A stretch of 64,000 nt of DNA, taken from NCBI GenBank assembly GCA_041940305.1, contig JBGTSJ010000016.1, positions 1 to 64,000 on the forward strand, in the 5' to 3' direction. This DNA is from JBGTSJ01 sp041940305. Lineage in GTDB: Bacteria; Planctomycetota; Planctomycetia; Planctomycetales; Planctomycetaceae. This document shows positions 43,641-51,942 of the stretch, piece after piece (positions within the stretch are counted from its first letter, which is position 1; each line of letters starts with the position of its first letter). The notes under the pieces were generated by a model that worked only from the letters and a program-made list of their open reading frames with translations, did not search any database and had not been told where the DNA came from. The position numbers and the translations under genes were made by a program.

Positions 43641-45032
43641 CTAGAGCACGCCGAGCACCGGCTCACCAGGACAGATCACCTGGGGCCGACCGACCGCATC
43701 GGCGAGCGCCAGGTGCGGCGGGATTCCTAATAAATGATGAACGGTCGCCATCAGGTCGACGGGCTGCACCGCATCGGCGGACGGATACGCCGCGTGCCGG
43801 TCCGATGCACCGTAGACCGTCCCGCCCCGGATTCCGCCTCCGGCCAGCACGGATGAAAAACAGTTCGGCCAGTGATCTCGACCGTCCGCACCCGCGCCGG
43901 CATCGCTGTTCCGCTGACCGACCTTCGGCGTGCGGCCGAACTCACCCGTCCAGACGACGAGCGTCTCATCCAGGAGGCCGCGGTCGCGCAAATCATCGAG
44001 CAATGCGCTGAACGCCCTGTCGGCCACGGGCATCAGCCGCTTCTTAAGATCAACAAAGTTCCGGCTGTGCGTGTCCCAATACACGCTGACATTCTTGATC
44101 CCGTCATTCGGCCAGAACACCGTCACCAGCGACACGCCCCGCTCCACCAACCGCCGCGCCTGCAGCACCGACTGTCCGTGTGGATTGTGGCCATACCGTT
44201 CGCGGATCTCGTCCGGCTCACGGGAGACGTCGAACGCATCCGCACCGATGGCCGAGTTCAGCAACTCGAACGCCCGCTGGTAATGAGTATCCATGACGAC
44301 AGCCGGCAGCGACTGTGTGGCGGCCGCACCCTCATCCAAGGCCGTCAACAGCGCGTGACGGTCATCCAGCCGGGTGGACGGCACCTCGGTGAGCAATTCG
44401 AAGTCGCCCACCCGATAGTCATCACGGCTGGGATCCGCGTCGATCGTCAGGGGATCGTACGTCTCCCCCAGCCATCCCGCGAACTGCCCGTGACTCTGTT
44501 CGACAAACCGCGGGACGTCATTTTCAAGTTTGGGACGCATCGAGACGAACGGCGGCAGCGGCTTTCGTCCCCTCCCCAAGTGGGACAAGACTGAGCCAAT
44601 GTGCGGCCAATCCTTCCGCAGGTCGCTGCTCTGCGGCGGCGGCTGACCTGTCAGCAGGTAGTGCGTGGACGTGGTGTGGTCCACGTTTCCGTGCGTCATC
44701 GACCGGATGACGGCCAGGTCGTTCGTCCGGCGGGCAAGCAGGGGAAAATGCTCGCCGATGTCGAGTCCTGGAACCGCCGTGGCGATCGGCCGGAACTCCC
44801 CGCGCACTTCGAGCGGAGCGTCTGGTTTGAGGTCCCATGTGTCCTGATGCGCCGGCCCGCCCCACATGAACAGCAGTATGCAGGACTTCGCCCGGCCGAA
44901 CTTTGCCCCAAACTCGCCCTCCGGCTCAGCGGCCGCTGCGCGCCGCCACATCAGGACCGGCAATGAAAGTCCGAACAGTCCGAGGCTCCCTGCCTTCAGG
45001 ATTTCACGGCGTGTCGGCGGTGCACATTGCAT
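43641..45032 (-). CDS. DUF1501 family protein with twin-arginine signal
   Basis: The 463-residue exported protein of the alkaline-phosphatase/sulfatase superfamily, greatly expanded in planctomycetes. The Tat signal reads TRREILKAGSLGLFGLSLP. The body shows CILLFMWGGPAHQDTWDLKP, HGNVDHTTSTHYLLTG and VVWTGEFGRTPK, with RDHWPNCFSSVLAGGGIRGG and MATVHHLLGI at the end. Family members usually sit beside a DUF1549/DUF1553 cytochrome-like partner, which is missing here. A GGAG precedes the ATG. The activity is not established. Confidence 0.93.
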   Translation of the reverse strand: MQCAPPTRREILKAGSLGLFGLSLPVLMWRRAAAAEPEGEFGAKFGRAKSCILLFMWGGPAHQDTWDLKPDAPLEVRGEFRPIATAVPGLDIGEHFPLLARRTNDLAVIRSMTHGNVDHTTSTHYLLTGQPPPQSSDLRKDWPHIGSVLSHLGRGRKPLPPFVSMRPKLENDVPRFVEQSHGQFAGWLGETYDPLTIDADPSRDDYRVGDFELLTEVPSTRLDDRHALLTALDEGAAATQSLPAVVMDTHYQRAFELLNSAIGADAFDVSREPDEIRERYGHNPHGQSVLQARRLVERGVSLVTVFWPNDGIKNVSVYWDTHSRNFVDLKKRLMPVADRAFSALLDDLRDRGLLDETLVVWTGEFGRTPKVGQRNSDAGAGADGRDHWPNCFSSVLAGGGIRGGTVYGASDRHAAYPSADAVQPVDLMATVHHLLGIPPHLALADAVGRPQVICPGEPVLGVL

Positions 45033-45255
45033 GGTTCTCCAATCATAACGTCTTACAGCCCCGATCTGAATGAAATCGCATGGTCTGGTCGTCGCTGGTT
45101 GCGCGGCGGCGCGAAGGTTGCAGGTTCTGCCTCAAATGTGCGACGCCCTGGGTACGGAATTCCCTGAGACGCGCTGGCGCCTAACTCCGATAGCGTGTGA
45201 CTCGGTAACCTGATGCAGGCGGCCGACAGTTTCCCGATCTGGCCTTAATCTCCGC

Positions 45256-47733
45256 ATGTCCGGCGTCGAACTTCATCCTTCCCGCATTCCTGTCCTGCGC
45301 CACGTCATCGCCGTCTGGCGGCTGGTCCGGCGCTGGCTGAGCCGCCGCGAGTTCACGGTGCGCCTTCTCGGACTCTCGGTATCAGAGGGGACGGCTGACG
45401 AGCCGGGCGTCATCCTGTTGCAGATCGACGGGCTGTCGCGCGTCGAACTCGAGCGAGCACTGAAGAAGGGGCGAATGCCGTTTGTCAGCCAGTTACTCCG
45501 CCGCGAGCGGCATCACCTGCACACCTTGTATTCCGGACAGCCGGCGACGACGCCCGCGGTCCTGGGCGAGTTGTTCTACGGCGAGCGTCAGGCGGTGCCG
45601 GCATTCAGCTTTCGAGACCATCGCAGCGGGAAAATTGTTGAGATGGTTGAGCCCGAGATCGCCACGACGATCCAGGATGAATTGGCCGCGAAGGGCGCCG
45701 GACTGCTATCCGGAGGCAGCGCGTACTGCGACATCTACTCCGGGGGCGCGGCGGAGTCGCAGTTCTGTCCGGGGAGCATGCGCTGGGACGCAATCGACGA
45801 TGCGGCTGTCTGGAAAAAGGCGGCGCTGCTGGTTCTCAACGTGGCGACGGTCTTCCGCATCATCGGGTTACTGGCTGTGGAGTTTGCCATCGGGCTGTTC
45901 TCTGCGGTTCGCAGCCGGACCGGTCGGCGGGAATGGAAGCACGAACTATTGTTCGTCCCGCGTCGGATGTTCGGCAATGTTGTGGTGCGTGAGACGACGG
46001 CCATCGCCGTCGAGGCCGACGCCACGCGCGGACTGCCGGTCATCCACGCAAACTTCCTGGGGTATGACGAACTGGCGCATCGCCGCGGTCCCGGCTCGCA
46101 CTACGCTCACCGGGCCCTACCGGACATTGATCGCGCGCTGCGGCGCATCTGGAATGCCGCCCAGGGATCGCGCCGCCGTGCGTACCGCGTGTGGGTCATG
46201 TCGGATCATGGGCAGGAAACGACAGACATCTACGACCAGCGGTTCTCCCGGTCGGTGGCGGATGCGGTCACGGCGGTGTATCGGAGTCTGGAGGTGGCAG
46301 ACGCGAAGAAACCTGGCGGCGGCGAAGATCCCCACGGTGCGGATCAGCGACCCGCCCCCACCGTCGTCGCCATCGGGCCGCTTGGCTATGTCTACTGGCC
46401 TGAGACGCCGAATGATGACGTAATCGAGTACGTCGCTCCCCGCCTGATCTCCGAATGCGGAATCCCGCTGGTGATGGCCCGCTGCCGCGGACAGGCCCGT
46501 GCCTGGACACCCAACGGCACTTACCGGATGCCGGACGAAGCCGACTGCGTGCTGGCGCCGCATCATCCGTTTCTGTCGGAGACCGCGGCCGACATCACCG
46601 CCTTGCTGGATCATCCTGACGCGGGAGAGTTTCTCATCTCTGGCTGGAGCAATCAGGATCGTCCAATGTCATTTGTGGCCGAGCATGGCGCGCACGCCGG
46701 CCCTGGCCCGACGGAGACGAGCGGCTTCGTGCTCTTATCACCCGATGTGCGGCCTTTGGATCGAACGCTGCGTCCGGTCGCGCTGCGCGAACTGGTGCAG
46801 AATGAAGTGGCCGCTGCAGCGCCGCGTGACGCTCGGCAGTGGCGTCCGTCGGATCCGTTGCGAATCGTGACGTACAACGTGCACAGCTGCATTGGCCTGG
46901 ATGGACGACTTTCGCCACGACGGATTGTACGCGTTCTGGCCGAACTCGCTCCGGATGTGATCGCACTACAGGAACTCGACGTCTGCCGACAAAGAACCGG
47001 CTGCGTGGACCAGGCAGCCGCCATCGCGGAAGCTCTGCAGATGGAGCTGCTGTTTTATCCAAGTCTGGAAGTCACCGAGGAGCGATACGGCAACGCGATT
47101 CTGAGCCGCCTGAAAATGGATCTGGTGAAAGCAGAGCGATTCTCGGTGCTGAGCGCCCGCCACGAACCGCGTGGCGCATTGTGGGTGAAAATTGACGCGG
47201 GCGACCAGACTTATGATGTCATTACGACGCATCTGGGACTGACGCGCGCGGAACGCGATGAACAGATCGGCCGGCTGCTTGGATCGGAGTGGCTCGGACA
47301 TCCCGAGTGCGGATCGCACGCGATTCTGTGCGGGGACCTGAACGCGAGCCCACGTTCCGCGGTGTATGGTCGAGTCAGACACGTACTGCAGGATGCGCAA
47401 ATCGCCGGCGGGCGACGTCGCCCGAACCGGACGTGGTGCAGTTCTCTTCCGCTGACATGTTTGGATTATGTGTTTGTCAGTCAGTCGATCGAAGTTGTGG
47501 AAGCCCGGGTTGTCAATTCTGGATTGGCCCGTGTCGCGTCCGATCATCTTCCAGTTCTGGTGGCCGTGCGGCCGGAAGAGGCAGCGACCAGCAATCCTAC
47601 CCGGAGGACGCGTGATTCTTCGGGGTCCATAACAGGACACTCCGCCTCTGGCGACGGTGAATCAGCGAACGACGAAGGGCCACTCCTTCCGCCCGAGAAC
47701 CTGCTCCTCAACGCCTGGGACAGGCCCGAGTAA
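45256..47733 (+). CDS. alkaline-phosphatase-superfamily phosphodiesterase fused to EEP domain
   Basis: An 825-residue fusion. Residues about 45-510 read as a type I phosphodiesterase/nucleotide pyrophosphatase-like domain: VILLQIDGLSRVELERAL (metal Asp), SGQPATTPAVLGELFYG (nucleophile Thr region), HANFLGYDELAHRRGPGS and VMSDHGQETT (metal Asp-His). Two hydrophobic stretches (about 190-220) interrupt it. Residues about 535-790 form an EEP domain: RIVTYNVHSCIGLDGR, VIALQELDV, YGNAILSRL, ILCGDLNASPRS and ASDHLPVLVAV, with all core residues. A polar C-terminal tail follows. Substrates are unknown; both halves cleave phosphate esters. Confidence 0.85.
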   Translation: MSGVELHPSRIPVLRHVIAVWRLVRRWLSRREFTVRLLGLSVSEGTADEPGVILLQIDGLSRVELERALKKGRMPFVSQLLRRERHHLHTLYSGQPATTPAVLGELFYGERQAVPAFSFRDHRSGKIVEMVEPEIATTIQDELAAKGAGLLSGGSAYCDIYSGGAAESQFCPGSMRWDAIDDAAVWKKAALLVLNVATVFRIIGLLAVEFAIGLFSAVRSRTGRREWKHELLFVPRRMFGNVVVRETTAIAVEADATRGLPVIHANFLGYDELAHRRGPGSHYAHRALPDIDRALRRIWNAAQGSRRRAYRVWVMSDHGQETTDIYDQRFSRSVADAVTAVYRSLEVADAKKPGGGEDPHGADQRPAPTVVAIGPLGYVYWPETPNDDVIEYVAPRLISECGIPLVMARCRGQARAWTPNGTYRMPDEADCVLAPHHPFLSETAADITALLDHPDAGEFLISGWSNQDRPMSFVAEHGAHAGPGPTETSGFVLLSPDVRPLDRTLRPVALRELVQNEVAAAAPRDARQWRPSDPLRIVTYNVHSCIGLDGRLSPRRIVRVLAELAPDVIALQELDVCRQRTGCVDQAAAIAEALQMELLFYPSLEVTEERYGNAILSRLKMDLVKAERFSVLSARHEPRGALWVKIDAGDQTYDVITTHLGLTRAERDEQIGRLLGSEWLGHPECGSHAILCGDLNASPRSAVYGRVRHVLQDAQIAGGRRRPNRTWCSSLPLTCLDYVFVSQSIEVVEARVVNSGLARVASDHLPVLVAVRPEEAATSNPTRRTRDSSGSITGHSASGDGESANDEGPLLPPENLLLNAWDRPE

Positions 47734-48026
47734 GATATTGTCGGCATTGAGCTGAGGAAGGCGTTCAATCGTCGATACGCGGAGCGACGGCAAAGTGGAA
47801 TGGAACGATGCCAGCAACGACGTGTTCGACGGCGGTGGTCGACTTGCTGAAGGATGGTTCTGCAGAGTCTTGCCGACTTGGCCTTGTCAGATAGAACTCA
47901 CGGCAGTGCCTTCGACCACCGCCAGCAGGACTGATTGTTCGACGGACACATATGCGCTGGAAGCACAGCGCGGGTAAAGCCACACTGGATCGCGGAGGTC
48001 CAGCGTCTCGACTCGAAGGTTCTGTG

Positions 48027-48197
48027 ATGCCCAGGAGAATCTCCAGAACGGGCAAGCAGTCGCGGCTAAAGACTGCCCTTAAGGGCAAGCGGCTGCATTG
48101 TGCGATATGCCGCAAGCGCAGTCAGCGGCCCGTCAAGACACCTGCCCCCTATATCTGCCCGTCGTGCAAAGGAGAACAGTCTGACGCGACAGAGTGA
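48027..48197 (+). CDS. small zinc-ribbon protein
   Basis: The 56-residue basic protein has CAICRK and ICPSCKG about 20 residues apart, which can hold one zinc. The N-terminal half is Lys/Arg-rich (RRISRTGKQSRLKTALKGKR), suggesting binding to nucleic acid or ribosomes. AAGG lies 7 bases before the ATG. It is close in size and style to ribosomal or ribosome-associated small zinc proteins, but I recognise none exactly. Confidence 0.5.
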   Translation: MPRRISRTGKQSRLKTALKGKRLHCAICRKRSQRPVKTPAPYICPSCKGEQSDATE

Positions 48198-48237
48198 ACC
48201 GGGAAGGCTTCCTGCTTCGTCAAGTGTAATTGGGCTT

Positions 48238-48426
48238 CTATAGGTCCAGTCCCCCACGAGCGGCTGCACCTGCTCGTGGGGTGCACCGGGCTGGCCGGCT
48301 CCAGCGAATGCCCGCGAATTCATCCGGAGTTAACGCCTTTGTGCCGTCGGAACAGCAGAATGTCGCGGCCAGCGACCACGCCAGAGGGACGGCAGCGAAG
48401 GTCAGGCATTGAGACACCGCTTTCAT
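48238..48426 (-). CDS. possible small secreted protein
   Basis: A 62-codon frame starts MKAVSQCLTFAAVPLAWSLA, a convincing signal peptide, with GGGAGC eight bases upstream of the ATG. The mature part (about 37 residues) has no domain, and its 3' end is the hairpin at 48252-48281, which argues for caution. It could be a short exported peptide or a chance frame. Confidence 0.35.
   Translation of the reverse strand: MKAVSQCLTFAAVPLAWSLAATFCCSDGTKALTPDEFAGIRWSRPARCTPRAGAAARGGLDL
48252..48281. repeat. perfect hairpin CCCCACGAGC/GCTCGTGGGG
   Basis: 10-bp arms around a 10-nt loop, 54 bp past the small zinc-ribbon gene. It is a possible terminator for that gene, without a T tract. Confidence 0.5.
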
Positions 48427-48856
48427 CAGAAAAGCTCCCGTTCCCCCCGGCGGGGAGGGATCATGTATCGCCAAGCAGCGACCCGAGGGATTGAGGCGAT
48501 CAATCCGCGTCGAGCGGGCAATGCCTGATCATGCAACATCATCGGCTCCTGGTGCCCGTGTCAATTCAACATCGCCGCGCAACCTGTGCTTAAGTGAACA
48601 GGCCGTCACGTCGAAGTTCCGACGACAATCAGATCACTGTCGAATGGCGTCGACTGGAATCGACAATGAGTCGAGGGAATTAGGTCGGGGTCCCGTTGAA
48701 CCGCGGTCGGCTCACCTTTTCATACGACCAACTCCAGTGGGCGCTGCAGATCCGGCCCGAGTTCAAACCGAAGTAACACCAGGCCGGTGTTATCCTTGCA
48801 GAAGCTTCCCGGCCTGTAAGTGACTTCACCAGACCTTCATCAAGAGGAGCAATTCG
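48427..48856. other. 430-bp intergenic region
   Basis: I see no credible gene. The last 20 bp hold the ribosome-binding site of the VOC gene (GAGGAG). No promoter pair or strong hairpin stands out. Confidence 0.35.
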
Positions 48857-49336
48857 ATGCCCGAAGCGATTCCTGCCGGACATGAAGGATTGATTCCGCA
48901 TTTGGTCTGTTCTCCCTGCTCGGAAGCGATCGAGTTCTACAAGCAGGCATTCGGCGCTGAAGAAGTGCAGCGGGCGCCCGCCCCCGACGGCAAGCGGATC
49001 ATGCACGCCTCGATGCGGATCGGCGGCCGGTTCCTGTATCTCGTGGATGACTTTCCCGAGTACTGTGGCGGCCAGTCGAGCACGCCCGCGGCCCTGGGGG
49101 GAACGCCGGTGACCATTCACCGATTCGTCGAAGACGTCGATGCCGCTATCAAACGGGCGGTCGACGCCGGCGCCACCGTCAAGATGCCGGCGGAGGACAT
49201 GTTCTGGGGAGACCGATACGGCGTGGTGACCGACCCGTTCGGCCACTCCTGGTCGCTGGCGACGCACAAGCAGGATCTGACTCCCGCACAGAGGCAACAG
49301 GCAATACAGGAAGCGTTTTCGCACGCGCCGCAGTAA
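48857..49336 (+). CDS. VOC / glyoxalase-like protein (PhnB type)
   Basis: The 159-residue product with two beta-alpha-beta-beta-beta modules starts LIPHLVCSPCSEAIEFYKQAFGAEE, the opening of the PhnB-like group. It continues with HASMRIGGRFLYLVDDF, TIHRFVEDVDAAIKRAVDAG and WGDRYGVVTDPFGHSWSLATH. The group is related to glyoxalase and bleomycin-resistance proteins, but most members have no assigned substrate. The start is well fixed by GAGGAG. It stands alone. Confidence 0.88.
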   Translation: MPEAIPAGHEGLIPHLVCSPCSEAIEFYKQAFGAEEVQRAPAPDGKRIMHASMRIGGRFLYLVDDFPEYCGGQSSTPAALGGTPVTIHRFVEDVDAAIKRAVDAGATVKMPAEDMFWGDRYGVVTDPFGHSWSLATHKQDLTPAQRQQAIQEAFSHAPQ

Positions 49337-49504
49337 CCCGGCGCTCGTCACAGGGCGTCACGTTCGTCGTTCCCGCGGGCAATTCGCGGGCGAGCGGATG
49401 TGGGCCGTGAACTCAATCGGCTTCGCACTGTCCAATCGCAATTGTGAAACACGGAGTGAGACGCTGTTACGGCATCTCCCCTCAACACTCCTCAGGTGAT
49501 CCCC

Positions 49505-50941
49505 ATGAAGAGCTTGCTCGCGTGCATTGTGGCGGGACTATTCGCAGAGGTGGGCTATTGCGCGGAAGACGCGCCGACGTGGCCTCAGTTCCGCGGTCCG
49601 AAAGGGTCGGGAATCGCCGAAGGACAGACGCCGCCGGTGGAATTCGGTCCGGAGACCAACGTGAAGTGGAAGGTGGAGGCGCCCGGCGGGCTCTCGTCGC
49701 CGATCGTGGCCGGCGACAACCTGGTCCTGACGGCGTTCGAAGACGGCAAGCTGTATACGATTGCGTACAACCGCGCCGACGGCGCCGAAGCCTGGCGGGC
49801 GGAAGCGCCGGCGACGGAGATCGAGAAGTATTACCCAGCCGAAGGGAGCCCGGCCGCCTCGACTCCGGCGACCGACGGCGAACGCATCGTCTCCTACTTT
49901 GGATCGTGCGGCCTGATCTGCTACGACCTCGCGGGGCATGAGTTGTGGAGGTACGAGCTGCCCGTTCCGGTGTTGCCGGGCAATTTCGGCAGCGGCGTAT
50001 CGCCGATCATCGCCGACGGGATTGTCGTTCTGGTCCGGGACGCGGCGGAGGACTCGAAGATCATCGCGATCGACATCGCCTCCGGCGAACTCAAGTGGGA
50101 GCGCCCGCGCCAGTCGCCGGTCTCATACAGCACGCCTGTCGTGTGGGAGACGCCGCAAGGCAAGCAGATCGTGACGGCGGGGCATGCGCGGATGGTCGCC
50201 TATGACCTGAAGTCCGGAGAAGAAACGTGGTCGGTCTCGGGAATCCCTTCCGGGTGCTGTTCATCGCCGGTGACGCTGGACGGCATGCTGCTGTTTGCCG
50301 GCTGGTCGCCGGGCGGACCGGATGATCCTGAATCCCAGATGCCCCGTTACGACGACCTGCTGAAGGATTTGGACAAGGACGGCGACGGCGCCTTGTCGCG
50401 AGAAGAGGCGGAGGCCGCCTTTCAGGGGTTCTTCGATGCGCAGGACGCCAACAGCGACAGCGCGATCACGCGCGATGAGCACGAGGCCATCGAGGAGTTC
50501 ATGAGGGCTGGCGCGAACGCGGCGTTTGCGCTGGAGCCGGGTGTCAGCGGCGAAGTCGCCGAATCGCAAATGCTGTGGAAGCAGACGAAGGGCCTGCCAT
50601 ACATTCCGTCCGCAATCGCGTACCAGGGACAGTACGTGATGGTGAAGGACGGAGGCATCGTCACCGCCTACGACGTCAGGTCGGGTGAGCAGATCTACAT
50701 GAAGCGCGGCGCGGAAGGCGGCCGCTACTACGCATCGCCGGTCGCGGCGAACGGCAACATCTACTTCGTGTCCCTGGAGGATGGGGTTGTGACCGTCGTG
50801 AAAGCCGGCGGCAACGAGCCGGAGCTTGTGATGAAGAACGCTGCGCTCGGCGAACGGGTCGCGGCCACTCCCGCCATCGCCGACGACACGATTTACATCC
50901 GCACCGAAGGCCACCTGTACGCGTTCGCGGAGAAACAGTAG
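49505..50941 (+). CDS. secreted PQQ-type beta-propeller with two EF hands
   Basis: The 478-residue product has a signal peptide (MKSLLACIVAGLFAEVGYC). PQQ/BamB-like blades show WPQFRGPKGSGI, NVKWKVEAPGGLSSPIV, TIAYNRADGAEAWRAE, ICYDLAGHELWRYEL, VAYDLKSGEETWSV and VTAYDVRSGEQIYMK. Between blades, at about residues 282-335, two EF-hand loops appear (DLDKDGDGALSREE and DANSDSAITRDE). The start was taken at ATG with AGGTGAT upstream; a GTG 9 bp earlier is possible. Planctomycetes hold many such proteins, probably binding or scaffold proteins in the periplasm. No PQQ-enzyme catalytic set is seen. Confidence 0.88.
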   Translation: MKSLLACIVAGLFAEVGYCAEDAPTWPQFRGPKGSGIAEGQTPPVEFGPETNVKWKVEAPGGLSSPIVAGDNLVLTAFEDGKLYTIAYNRADGAEAWRAEAPATEIEKYYPAEGSPAASTPATDGERIVSYFGSCGLICYDLAGHELWRYELPVPVLPGNFGSGVSPIIADGIVVLVRDAAEDSKIIAIDIASGELKWERPRQSPVSYSTPVVWETPQGKQIVTAGHARMVAYDLKSGEETWSVSGIPSGCCSSPVTLDGMLLFAGWSPGGPDDPESQMPRYDDLLKDLDKDGDGALSREEAEAAFQGFFDAQDANSDSAITRDEHEAIEEFMRAGANAAFALEPGVSGEVAESQMLWKQTKGLPYIPSAIAYQGQYVMVKDGGIVTAYDVRSGEQIYMKRGAEGGRYYASPVAANGNIYFVSLEDGVVTVVKAGGNEPELVMKNAALGERVAATPAIADDTIYIRTEGHLYAFAEKQ

Positions 50942-51305
50942 CGCGAGCATGGACACATTTTTGACACCGCCTGAACGACGCAGGACTTCGTGATGAAGCT
51001 GGCGCACGCGAGGCCGGGCGGCTGGTCGAATTCAGTCGGTGGATGAACTTGATAACCTTGTGTCCGAGGGCAGAAGTGAGCGCAACTGATCATTGACCTT
51101 TCTCTGTCCAGCGCCCCGTCGTGCTTTCTGGGGTAAGGTTTTCGCGTTCGGCGCGACGTGGTAGCATCTGCCACTGCATCGCCTCGGCTCTCAACGCCCG
51201 GGTCGTGTCAGACTCCCGGCGGTTACACCCGCGCGGGAGTCGTTTGTTGATGCAGACAAGCGTTGCGGGTGTCAACGCCGTGTCGACGAATTGCGAATGA
51301 TTCAC
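50942..51305. other. 364-bp region before the CAU tRNA gene
   Basis: It contains no credible gene. Its one clear structure is the hairpin at 51211-51241. The tRNA promoter is presumably within the last 60 bp but is not obvious. Confidence 0.35.
51211..51241. terminator. strong hairpin upstream of the tRNA gene
   Basis: Outer arms GACTCCCG/CGGGAGTC are continued by GCGG/CCGC with a one-base bulge, and the stem is followed by GTTTGTTG. It could end rightward transcription before the tRNA gene 65 bp later. Confidence 0.5.
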
Positions 51306-51379
<74 letters not shown>

Positions 51380-51478
51380 CTCTTGTGCTTGATGGCAGCC
51401 TGATGTCGGCAACTCCTGGGAAGGATGGGGGGGCAACTTTGCAGGTTTTCAACTTGCTGGGGGAGTGAATCGTGACTG

Positions 51479-51532
51479 AGTTGGCGCCAAGTTGTGAAAA
51501 GTTGGTGCGAAGTTGGCGCCGAGTTGGACGGT
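51479..51532. repeat. five-unit tandem array of 10-11 bp
   Basis: AGTTG recurs at 51479, 51490, 51500, 51511 and 51522. Units are AGTTGGCGCCA, AGTTGTGAAA, AGTTGGTGCGA, AGTTGGCGCCG and AGTTGGACGGT. The spacing equals one helical turn, so the motifs face the same side of the DNA. Two inverted CAACTT copies lie just upstream (near 51434 and 51451). Confidence 0.7.
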
Positions 51533-51630
51533 GGGAGACCAGGGGAGGGGGCGGCGGGTGGGCATGAGTGGGGCCGATCGTGGTGGTTGTGGATGTGGTC
51601 CACTGGATCGGGGGTGGGTGCGCGGCAGGA

Positions 51631-51648
51631 GGGGGGGGGGGGGGGGGG
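51631..51648. repeat. homopolymeric run of 18 G
   Basis: Uninterrupted G18 within a G-rich stretch of the plus strand, in non-coding sequence upstream of the Old Yellow Enzyme gene. Its length may be variable or a sequencing estimate. Confidence 0.8.
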
Positions 51649-51942
51649 TGGTGGGCCAATTGAACGCACGAGACGGCAGAATGGACTCTGGAGCCTTCCG
51701 ATAGCGCTCTGTTGCAGCTTCGGAATGCCTTGATTGTTTTCCGCTCCCGACAATACTGGAGCCGGTTTCAACAGGAGGCGGACGTGCGAGGGAGCGATCC
51801 AATGCGGGCCAGAATCGCACTTCCCTGCTGGCGCTTCGGGCCATTCTGATGGTATTGCAATTGCACCGACTGACGACGAACGCAACCGGTCTGGCGGATC
51901 TCGAATTGAGAATGACGCTCATCCGCCTGAAGAGGCCAGTCA

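Larger units (their letters stand above)
51380..51942. other. 563-bp region after the CAU tRNA gene
   Basis: It holds no believable gene. It contains an 11-bp tandem array (51479-51532), a strongly G-rich strand with an 18-G run (51631-51648), and a fragment CTGGCGCTTCGGGC near 51830 that matches the repeat at 59076. Confidence 0.5.

Noticed and set aside
47765..48115. 116-codon frame on the minus strand
   Set aside because: No ribosome-binding site, Arg/Cys/Pro-rich composition, and it overlaps the better-supported zinc-ribbon gene.
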